NCBI RefSeq assembly: GCF_015706575.1 | Contig: NW_024037060.1 | Span: 1,509,983-1,573,982 of the forward strand | Direction: 5' to 3' | Source: Patiria miniata | Lineage: Eukaryota; Echinodermata; Asteroidea; Valvatida; Asterinidae | DNA length: 64,000 nucleotides | Shown here: positions 13,401-25,400 of the stretch, piece after piece | Layout: each line of letters starts with the position of its first letter | Position numbering within the stretch: the stretch's first letter is position 1 | The notes under the pieces: generated by a model | The model's input: the letters and a program-made list of their open reading frames with translations, nothing else | Databases searched by the model: none | What the model was told of the DNA's origin: nothing | Position numbers and translations under genes: made by a program

Positions 13401-16400
13401 TGTATTGTTCCCGAGTTACGGAGAAGAAAAAAGTTGAGCAGACAGTTGAAGCCCATTCGAATTGGTCAAATGTTTGACCGAGCAGCAATACAATGTTTGT
13501 ACTGATTGGTTGACTGAAGGTGTTTGAGATATGGAGAAATTCAGCAATTTCATTGTAAGACACGTCGGAAGAATGCTGTTTGGAGTTTTGCATGTGTTTC
13601 TGGTAATTCCAATGTGGCAATTCCTTTGTTATACACCCGTTTTGTTCTGATGTACCGGTACACGTACATCCCATCTCATTACCTTATTAAAGCTCCATTT
13701 AACAAGATAACATGTTCACTTGCAAAAAAAAAGAAAGTATTCTATATTTTATGCGTAGGAGTAGAATGTCTGCACGGCTATGACCTGAATTCATCAGTGG
13801 CTGTATCGTTGTTTGCGGTGGGATCAAAGAGGGAAGAAAAAAAAGCAATATGGGATTGGAGGTCTGGAACCTGATCTGCGGCATTACCTTTCAGTATGAT
13901 GAATCATGGATTAGCTTCCCACTCACCATCCAGGGACCACGCTTGGCATTTCACGGATTGGTTTCTGTAGTAATGTGACCCTCTCCGCTCAAAACCTATA
14001 TCCCGGGCAACTTAATCGCAGAAATCAGACAAGAATAAGGATCCTCAACTGGCATTCATCCTGAGACTTTCAAAAGATCATTAGAGGGTATTTTTGTGTG
14101 TATTCAATGTCAGACAACCTTTAAGAGTTGTTGCTACATGTATGCACAGCTACCAGTATGTGTAGGTGCACCAACTGTTACTCCTAAATGTTGTGCTCGC
14201 ACAGGTGTTACCAAATTTCTTTGACTGTTACGTTTATCACCTGATCACCTTACCGGTACATACTGGTAACCATACATGCACATTTGTGTAAATGAGTTTG
14301 TTTCTGCATTCAATAGGAGACATTGAACAATAGAGGACAATAGGGTCCCCAATTCCCGAAGGTCCCCAATTTGGCGATGTGTACAAAACATATGTGAGGT
14401 CTTCCTAAAAAGTTAGGGTACAAACAAAAGAGGGACAATATAGGTTCCCAATTGCAGGCAAATACGCACTTGTGTGTACATGTACATGTACACATGTACC
14501 GTACACCCACATGCGTGCGTCATTCATGAAATATGCATGTATGCTCACGTGCAGTGCAGAAATGAATTGAATACAAGACAAGGCAAGCCTAGCAAAGCTG
14601 GTACCAGAGTGCACACAATTCTATTCTATTGTTTCAAAATGGCTATTCATTGGAGGTTTTAATTGTCATGTGCAAAATGTTTACACTATATGGGCCAGAT
14701 TTAGCCCATTCATCAGTGTTACGGGGCATAATCATATGTGATAGCACTATACCTCCATCACAAGGATACGTGTGCCGATTGTGTAAACCATATGCATGCA
14801 TGAAAATGCTTCTGTGAATGTCCATTGAGAATCAATGGACTATAGTTTTGTGTGCACTTAAACCAGCTTTACGAGGCTTGTCTTGTTTTGCTTTTCTTGA
14901 CTTAATAAAAACTTGGTGTTTTACCACAAAATGAAAATGTCTCAAAGCGCTTCACAATGATAACCCCTGATTGTCAGGCCTTGAGACAAGTTTTTGCAGC
15001 AGCTTGAAATCAGCGCATTCTGGTCTCTACCTTCACAGGTACCCATTTATACTCCTGGGTGGAGAGAGGCAAATGTAGTAAAGTGTCTTGCCCAAGAACG
15101 CAAGCATCATGTTCCCCGTCAGGGTTCGGACCCGCGTACTATTGTACGGCACATGAGTAACACCGTAACCATTGGACCACAGCTCTCCACAGCACTTAGG
15201 CATTTGCTCATGTTTGCAAACTTTGCTTCTGTGGTGACTTTCTCCCAAACCATGAAAACAGTGCACATTGTACATTATTTGCGCACTTCAAAGATGGGCT
15301 GGCACAGTCATGACTGCAAAGCTAAGAGACTCATTTCCCCGTCGCTTAACAATAACAGCCGGATCCCTCTTAAATACATACAACATGTACCTCTCCTCTC
15401 GTCATTGGATTGAACTTAGCCAAGTCATTCTGTGTTTTTTCTAAAAACAAAATTAGTAGCAGGAACAGATGAACATGATGAAAAGGCATTACTTGTTTTT
15501 CCCCGCTGGCATGTCTGGCAAAGGATTGAATTTCTCAAGAGCAATTGTGATGCGGACCTGACTTTCAACACAGAATTCTTCAGGCGGCTTATAGAATAAC
15601 ACTTTAAAGCGACAAAGGAGTGTGCTGGATTTTCAAAATCGAATGCTGTCTCTTTAATTAATTAAATGACTCATTCTTCTCAGAACACCGCAGTCAGATA
15701 GCGCTATTGAGCGTTCAGCCTGTCACTTCATCATCAATTAATTAAGTTTATTCTAGTCATAGTTCTTGTCTAGACGTTTGTTATTTTTGTTACATTTTCT
15801 GCCTGGATGTTCAATTTAAAGTTGAGCTGCTTTTTTTTAAAACAATTTTATTGTTCTTTTTTAATCCTGGATTACATACATGTAGCTTACTTTTAATTCT
15901 TTGTAGTAAAATTTGCAAACATGTGTCTTTTGCATATTTGCTTTTTAACTTTTTTGAAGGAATTTGTGTCTGCTTCTTTTATCTCCGTGATTTGTTCAAT
16001 ATTTGTCTACTCATTTGTTAGCGTTTTCCCTTTAGCTTGTTGTGTTGCAGTGATTGTGTCCCTGTAGTGAAAAAAAGTATTGCTCTTTTTCCCATACACT
16101 TTTGTTCCCATTTTGATTGTTCTTGACATTCTTCCTCTTCGTGGACTTCTTTTGGTCCCTCCTCCCACTTACCCATTTCAAACATCTACCTTGTTATTCC
16201 TGTCTTTCCCATCCGTCCAGTCTGTGAAAGTCCTTCTTTCTAATGACTACTCCCATTCCCCCCCCCCCTCCATTCCTTGCCTCCTAACCTATGTTACCCT
16301 GATTGAATTGTAGCTGCGTGACTGCCTCGATTCACATTCCCCTGGAAATGTCAGAAAGCCTCCCCCATGCGACAAAAAAGCGTCTGCATGGGTCGCCGTG

Positions 16401-19400
16401 ATGCCAGTTTGCCATTTAGGACGCGACACTCCAATTTGCCCCATCTTCAAGTGATATTGATTAATCAGTCTTCAACGCTTGAATCGCGTGGCACGGTAGT
16501 AAAAAAGGGATAACCACTCGGGCAGAAATATAGTCTGCAGCTTAATAAACCATTCATTGATGGACTGGCACTTTGGGTGCATGTCATGCTGGAGATGTAC
16601 GACCGTAGAAACTTTTCAGTAGCTTGCAGTTTGTACATGTACATGTACCAGCCATTTCAATCCTGCACTACTTGTAATCAAAGAAAAGTATCTGAGCACC
16701 AAAATTTGAAAATATTGACCAACGAAACCTGCTTAATATTTTTATAATACCGGTATTAACTTCCCAATGAATACTATTCATGAATGTACATTGTGTACTG
16801 CAAAAACCTCCTCCTCCCCCATCCACATAAGCCCCTCATCCCTTCTCCCCCACCCCCCTGCCCTCCACCCGCCCCACAAAATATGCACACTCTCTCATTA
16901 TTTTGATAAGCAAGGTTCAAATGGCACTTGTACCTTAGCCGTGACTCCCCATATAAGTATTCCCAGTTTTTCCTTCCAGCAAAACAAGCCATCTTGGCAC
17001 ACTCACAGCCATCCTATCTTAAGATTTGGCATGTTGCACACGTCCATTTTTCTTAGAGTCCCCCCATTTTCCCTTGTGAAACCGTCGCAGCTGCGACGTG
17101 CCCCTGCATTCATAAGTTAGGATACGTTTCGCTAATTATTGGTTTCGGTTGGTTAATGGCTTTTTGATAAATCTGACTCGTATGTATTCAGACAGACTTG
17201 ATAAGCAAGGGTTCCGTGCTCATTGCCTGCCGGGCATGTTGGACCTTTTCCCCCGACAATTGGGTTCAAGCAAAAAATTGGAATGTTTATAGAATTCATT
17301 GACTAGGATCTAATATACAGTATGATTTAAGAGATTAATTTTAAGCCGCACTCCTGCATACGGTACATGTACCTTTTTTTTCTTTTTTCTTTTTTTTAAC
17401 ACGGTGCTGATAGGAATCTTTGTACGTTCATCATCCATGGTTATTAAAAGATTAAAGTGACATTTTAAAACTTTGTCTGATGCACATCGAACATACATGT
17501 ACAATGTACATTGTACATTTACATATTGTGCAGTTTAAGAGGTTAGTGTTAAAGGCAATGAAGACCAGATGCAAAAGCTGGGTTTTTTTTCCGATTCAAG
17601 GAACAACAGTACAATTAACCTGTCAAAATTTCAGTTCAGTCGATTCATCCTTCATACTTTTTGCATCTTCATTTTTCACATATCAATTGTACATGTACAA
17701 ATGTATATATGCAGATGTATTTATTGAGTGGTCTTAAACACATCCCTCGTAAACACTATTTATTTAAGATACTTGTACATGTGTAAATGCTTTCAAATCC
17801 TTCTGCAAAGATTACGTGTGCACCATGTTTTTGCCTTCTCCACATCCCTAAATCCTGCTGAATTATGCAGAGCCTTTTTTCTCCCATCAAACATACATCA
17901 ACCTTGATTTATCCAGTTGTTGGTGGGGTGATATTTACATGAACCGCAGCCGATCAACACCTGCACCGGAGCTGGAGGAGATTTGTTGCCCCTGGGTAGC
18001 CAAGCTTAGCACCTGCTGGCATCTATCAAAGGCTCGGAGGTATCGAGCTGTTTAGCCGAGGGTGTCAAACGCAATAAATAACAACATAATGATATAGCCC
18101 CTCAAGGAGGAGACGTGATTGGACAGGGACCTTTGGCCGCATCATAGAGCAAACAGAACGTGAAAGGCATAAAAATCCTCTTGAATTTTTGTATTGTTTG
18201 TTAAGGATCTACATTGTTTGTACAAGCCTACATGTACTGGTACATACCTGTACTTAAATTCTCCTAGCATCAATTTGACCTCCTACGCTTCACTGCATAA
18301 TTCAAGTCGATAGACTGACTTTCCATCGCTACAAATGTCAGCTAGTAGTTTTCAGAGATCAAAAAATCTGAAGTCAACTTTTTTTTATTTCAACGTTCTG
18401 TACTGTAAGTTTGTTGCCCGACTGGTTTTTGACAGTCAAGGGGAAGGATGGTTTGACTTGAGGCTAGGTGATGACTATCTTTCTCTATCAGTGAAAAGAG
18501 ATTAAAAGTCAGTGGAATACGTACATGTACATGTATAGGAATATATGAAGAGTTTGTTTCAAAAACGCAATAAACATCATAATGTTACCTTTTAGAGTAC
18601 TGAAAGCTGTTTTACAGTTAAACACAATTTAAGAATACAATAAAGCGAAAAAACATGTAGTTTACAAAGAGCTGTGTACATGTACTACCGTATGTATGTT
18701 CTATAAGTTTTCATAAATTCACTTAGTTATAATGCAACTTATTCACTTTCAAATGGATGGGCCTTACATATTTTGGAAATATTTGGAGCCACATTTGATA
18801 GAAGATCCATATTTTTTAGAGTAGAATATTTTCCAAACTAAGTCAAATAATATGGAGAAATTGAAATAGGGCCCAGATGAGATATGAGCTTACTGTAGTG
18901 AGGTCACCAGTAGTGGAACATGAGGAATGAATCCTCAACCTGAATTTTAAAAGAGAAAGAAAAATGGAGGGAAAAACAAGATGTTGATGTTTTTACGCCA
19001 TTAACTTGACCTGGATGCAAAGTGGACACTGAAAACAGACTCCGGTTAGGGTCTGGAATGTGAGCCGCGACGCCACTTCCAAACTCATGATGACAAGTAC
19101 CACTGACCCCATTTTTTTATTCGCATCTTCAAGCAACCTGTTGTCGAAGCAGTGGCTATTTTCAGACAGATCGATGCCTGGTATGGATCCACGCTCCAGG
19201 CCAGTTTTTTGTAATGGGATAGTTGGGCAGCGTTTCTTTGCCTCCCCATTGGCTAAAGGCGGGATAGAGGGGTCTGTTATGATTTAATCGAAGATGAGAG
19301 TTTGAATCGCTAGTAGGTCTGTCTCAATGATTTCAACTCCAATTTGTCTTTTGCAAATGAAGATATATTTAAATTATTTCCTACGTATACGTATACGTAA

Positions 19401-22400
19401 TATTTTTTGTTTTAGCGGCAGGTACAAAATTGACTTAATACGTACATGTATGCCAATTCTGGCTTAATTGTTCAAAATGCAATTCATACATTTTCGTTTT
19501 TCAATCCGTTTCTTTTGGTGCAGGCCTTCACGATATTCTGTGGACTAGGAATCAACAACACATTGATGTACAATGAGGTGGAAAAGGCAATGGCACGTCA
19601 GAAAGTGGCCCTGGAGGTGCTGTCATACCACGCATGCAGCACATCACAAGAGGTTGATGTCTTAAAGGTACAGTACCGATCAGAGTAAACAATTCCTGGT
19701 ATACGGTAAATACGTTCTTCGTCAAAGTGTTTCAGCTCTGCCCACTACGGAAGGCAGATTAGCGGGGATTAAAAAACCACAAACGATCCTGCAGTCAAGC
19801 GGCAAGTCGATATCGTTTTATTGCTGCAGTACACGTTGTTGTGTTTACCATTGAACCACAGGCAGATCTCGTGGCGGTAGTTCGTTTTTATGAGGTCGGC
19901 GAACGCTTCTTATCTGCGCTTAATCCTTAGCAAACACTGCGAGATAATAACATTGTTACCTGGAGTAATTCTGCACTCATACATGTACCAACAGGCCGCT
20001 ACACTACAGTATGAGTATGATGAGTGGATACCGGTTTTCAGAACATTTCACGAAAACGTTCTACAGTATAGACTGTATAGTACGTACGTATCCAAAGAGC
20101 GGTCTAAAAAACGACCTATATAGTATCATGCCGGGGGGGGGGGGGGGTAATCAGGCTTCTTTCTTTGAGAGGCCGCCTGGGTATTTTGGGGGGGGGGGGG
20201 AATACGAAAATGTTAGGAAAAAAACATTTCCAGAGGCGAAATACAAATAAAGAAGAACTCAATCTTCTGCTAGTGTTGTCAAATATAGTGTCACTGTCAC
20301 TTCAAAAATGTCACTTCAAGAAAGACATTTTCCAGGCCTGAGGAAGATCGTTTATTTGTATTTTGTACGTAACGTTCAAGCTCAGATTATCTTTAAAAAA
20401 ATTATTAAACGAAATAGAAGCCGCATCTTAGGCCAAAAGAAAGTTCTGCTTCCGGTTCCCTACCTGCCCTATTTTTATATGGGAAAATGAGAACAAAACA
20501 CCCGATACCATCAATGTCTACCTTGTGCCGCATACGTCTCCATAATGATCCTACCAAAAAAAATGTCAAAAAAAATTTAAAATACATTCCCTACCTACCA
20601 TACCTACCATATTTTTGAACGCCATGAAAAAATAATCGGAAGCAGAACTTTTTTGTTTGTTGCCTTCACAAATGTCCCCAAAGCGTCAGCATTCGAGAAA
20701 ATAGTCACACCCTCTCTCACATGCAAGATTTTCTGGCTACGCAACCGGCAGTCTGGGACATCACAGGGGAGCCTCCCTAGCAACAGTATCTCTAGGCAAC
20801 CAGGTTGGAATGTGACAGTTTTGCTGCACCTGCGGCTCAGCCTAGCAAGGAATTCCAGCCATTGGCCATCAATATCCATTTGAGTGTGGAAGGCGTGTCA
20901 TATTCATGAAAGCATAAATGGTCCGTGAAGAAAGCAACCAATGGCGTATTTATTTGCCGGGACCGGCTCATTTAATTGGCTGAGACTGTTCATCAGACAC
21001 CGTCCTCAAAGTTCGGCGGCGCCTTTTAAATGATGCCAAATAGATCTTTGTAACAACAACGAATATGTGTTGTATCAATTTGAACAATGCGGCTATCAAT
21101 CATTCTGCGGGGAAGGGTTTTTTTGTTATATTTTATCTGGGCATTTTTTCAAAGGCCATGAAAACTTTGGAAAAAAAAATGAGGGAAACTGAAATTTCAC
21201 CCAGGCCGGTTTTGTGAATATGCACATGGCAAAATAACGAGTCGGATAGGGATATTCCAAGTCCCAAAATGAGTCATTAAATGCAGAGAGACCTCCATGT
21301 CTTTTTTGATATTATTCTTCGTTTAAAAAAACCATAACATTGCCTACATTATTTTGTGTAGATGTTACTCTTGAATATATTTTTCACGTTCAGTATTAAT
21401 AAAAGCTCAAGGGCTGTTCAGTGTTGATAATCTTGATTTTATTCCTTTAAAAATAATAAAAACTAAGCATAATTCGTATAAAATTTTCCCCAGGAATTCA
21501 CAGGAGATTGAACTGACAGTTCAGAATTTAATGGGCTAAGATGTGGTGAAATCGTTTCATTTAAAAAAAAAAAGAGAATCAGACAAATTGTATTAAATTA
21601 ACTCCTTAAATGTATTCGGCGTCTCTCTCTCTGAGGTCGGGTGAATAAATGGGCATGGCCTATTATTTTTGGGTCCGCTCATAAGTCCGACGCCTCATAA
21701 GTCCGACAACGGAATAACGAGGCGTTTAATTTGTCGGACTTATGAGGCGTCGGACTTATGAGGCGTCGGACCTATGAAGCGGAATAAATACATTTTAGGC
21801 CTCATAAGTCCGACGCCTCAAAAGTCCGAAATTTCGGACTTATGAGGCGTCGGACCTATGAGGCGTCGGACTTATGATACGGCCCCATTATTTTGTGGTC
21901 TTTTTATTTGACGAAATAGAAGCCACATCTTAGGCCCAAAACAGAGTTCTGCTTCCGGTTTCTCGACTTACCCTATTTTGACGGCCCCTACCTACCCTAT
22001 TTTTTTATGGGAAAATAATGAAGGAAAAAACACCCTAGAACCATTAATTCCTACCTTTTACCCTTGATTACGCGCAGACGCCTCCATCAGTGTTTCCTCT
22101 GGGTTGGTGGAAGGTGTGAGGTGGTAAAATAAATTTGGTCGAAAACAGACCCCGCGAGCGCGAAGCGCGAAGCCTTTGCGGCGTGGGGTTCGGGGCCCGC
22201 TTAAGGGCCCCGAAAAATGTTGCGTTCTAGACGCTCTGTGGTGCAATGTGAGGCATTTAAGGTCACTTTCTTCTTACTTTTTTGGGCAGTATATGTGAAT
22301 AAAATATTGATATAAATTATTGAAGTTTTTTTCAAAAAATCCTACATAGGCCCCTATTTATTTGTGAAAATGTAGGCCTACCACCAGGGAGTTGAGCACT

Positions 22401-25400
22401 GTTTGGATTTTTTTACAACCCTGGAAAATTTGGTATAATTGGAAAGAGAATCACACGACAAAATCACTAACGTTTAAATTAGTTTCATTTGAGCTTGCAT
22501 TCTGGAGAAATAATAGTTAAAATAAAAAAAATTCAATGAAATTGAAAACATGCTGAAATTTTTAGTGTCAAAATTTTATTATTATTTTAACACCTCTAAA
22601 TTTTCGAATCCATCAAAATGTTTAATCAGGCTTTTTATCACTCGTTACAGAAAAGTTATGATTTTTTCCCCCCGTAACACTAACACCGCGCGGCACGATT
22701 GTACGGACAGACATATCTGACTCTGGGCCCACACCGCAATGCGACCACACAGCCCGCCGTAACACACGGGTAAAATACAGCTCCATTCACGGTACACACA
22801 ACGCGGCAACACGGAACATGCACGTGTACGCGTAATCACGCGTTGCGGCATGCCGATAACATCGGCTGCCGGAACGGGCCGGCATTATTTTTTTTGACAA
22901 AAAAAACAACTTTCGTGTTCTCCTGAAAGTCCAAGCTTCCGAATAAACCCCCTTTCGTGGACTTCTTATGCATGTATTTTGAGGATTTTTGATTGGAAAA
23001 CCGTTACTTGGTACCGTTTTGTAGCCTTCGGAAAACCATGGAGAAATAAAACGAACAAATTGCATTCACCGATCGCTTGGCAGGCTGAGCAGGGTACCAG
23101 GTCATACATAATGTACGCACGCGTGCTGTGCAACCAACGATCGTCGCATCACTTGCCCAATTGCACATGAGGAGCTCACTGCGAATCAGCCGGAACGTGC
23201 GCAGCATTCTGGGACTATCTGCCTTGTAAAGCACGGAGGATATGCGTTCATTTTAGGATTGCGCAGTGTATCCATAAATGGGATCATTGTCACTTCGTCA
23301 CTCAGTCGAAAATCTCGAGTCGACTTGCACCCAGACTCGACCAGTAATATACACACGTACACGGACGTTGAAAAGGCTCCATACTAGCTAGAGAATTGCA
23401 GGTACATCGACTTCGTTTACGCATGGAGAAATTTCTCCATGGTTTACGGTACGAATGACGATCTCAAAGAACACTAACATTAGTCCGGAGAATTCGAAGG
23501 TGAAATACAAAGACACACACATAAAATGCACAGGTTTGATTATAATATTTTTTTATTCCTTTTTCGTACCCGTGAGGCGGCAACATTGGCCAAAAAAGGC
23601 CGAGGCGGGCCACCTCACAAAAGAATGGGCAGGGGAAACACTGGCCCTCCATAATAAAAATGGAAAAAAAAATTAAATTCCCTACCGATCAACCTTATTT
23701 TTGAATGGCATATAAATCGGAAGCAGGACTTTTTTGGGGGTTGTTGCCTTCACAAATGTCCCCAAAGCGTCAGCATTCGAGAAAATAGTCACACCCGCTC
23801 TCTCCCATGCAAGATTTTCTGGCTACGCAACCGGCAGTCTGGGACATCACAGGGGAGCCTCCCTAGCAACAGTATCTCTAAGCAACCAGGTTGGCGCGTG
23901 ACATGACAGTGGGCATGCTGCACCTGCGGCTCAGCCTAGCAAGGAATTCCAGCCATTGGCCATCAATATCCGTTTGAGTGCGGAAGGCGCGTCATATTCA
24001 TGAAAGCATAAATAGTCCGTGGAGAAAGCAACCAATGGCGTATTTATTTGCCGCGACCGGCTCATTTAATTGGCTGAGACTGTTCATGGGACACCGTCCT
24101 CAAAGTTCGGCGGCGCCTTTAGCTGATGCCAAACTGATCCTTTGTATATAACGAGCAACAGATGTGTTGTATCAATTTGATCAATGCGGCCATCAATCAT
24201 TCTGCTGGGAAGGTTTTTTAAAGATTTTATTTGGGCATTTTTTTCAAAGACCATAAAAACTTCAAACAGAAAATGAGGTAAACTGAAATTTCACACGGGC
24301 CCCTTTTGTGAATATGCACATGAAAAAATAACGAGTCGGGTAGGGATATTCCAAGTCCCAAAATAATTCATTAAATGCAGGGCCCTCCATGTGTTTATTT
24401 CGGGGCAAGACTTTCTTCTTCATTTAAACCCCCCATCGCCCCCCCCCCCCCAAAAAAAAACCCCACCCCGCCTACATTATTCCGTGAAGGCTAGATGTTA
24501 CTCTAGAATGTATTTTGACGTTCAATATAAAAGTCCAAGGGCTGTTGATAATCTTGATCTTATTCCTTTGAAATAAAAAAAAATAAGCATAATTCGTATT
24601 TACGTTTCCCCAGGAGTTCACAGAAGATTTAACTGAGAGTTCATAATTTAATGGGCTAGGACGTTGGAAATCGTTTTATTTTAAAATCAAGCGAATCAGA
24701 CCGTATTAAATTAACCACTTGGTTGTATTCGGCGTCTCTCTCTAAAATAAAATGGCATGGCCTTTTAATAGTTTTATTGTGTAAATATACTTTGACGTTC
24801 AGTATAAAAGTCCAAGGGCTGCTGATAATAATCGTGATGTTATTCCTGAAAATAACAAAATCTAAGTATCATAATTCGTATTAAATTGTCTACAGGAATC
24901 AACAGGAGATTTAGCGAAGAGTTCGGAATTTAATGGGCTAGGACTTTTGAGTTATTCTGGAAATCGCATTTTTATTGTAACAATCAAGAAATTTAGAACC
25001 AGACAAATTATATTAAATTAACCCCTTGAATGTATTCGGTGTCTCGCTCTCTCTCGCTCTCTCTCGCTCTCTCCGAGGCTATAGAAAATAAGACAAAAAA
25101 GTGCGGTATAAACCAGTCTGTGCATGTACACGTACGGTAGCTATTCGCTATAGCGCAGAGCGCTAGCATGGCAGGCCCACGCGGTGCACTGTTTACTGGT
25201 CAGTCGGATTCGACGTCGTAAAAATGCCAAGAAAACACCAATGGAGAAGGAACATTTTAGCAAGTTTATTCACAGAGCTTGATCTCTCTTGTCTGTGTAT
25301 GTATTTTCCGTGTTCAAGCGTTCATTTTGAGATGGCACTACTCGTACTTGGAGTGATACGATCCAGCGTGTTTCCCCAAAATTGTCCACAGTAAAAACGA

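Larger units (their letters stand above)
10924..19523 (+). other. 8.6-kb intron, few recognisable elements
   Basis: Holds a tRNA-like SINE head on the minus strand (11251-11324) and a minus-strand tRNA-derived SINE (14935-15188). GGTCCCCAATT-like words occur at about 14344-14450. The rest has pyrimidine-rich tracts (16080-16280, 16800-16870) and many TACATGTA words. No exon or transposase is recognised. Confidence 0.65.

Noticed and set aside
21670-21886. CRISPR array
   Set aside because: The repeated 15-bp word alternates orientation, has no regular unique spacers and lies in a eukaryotic intron.
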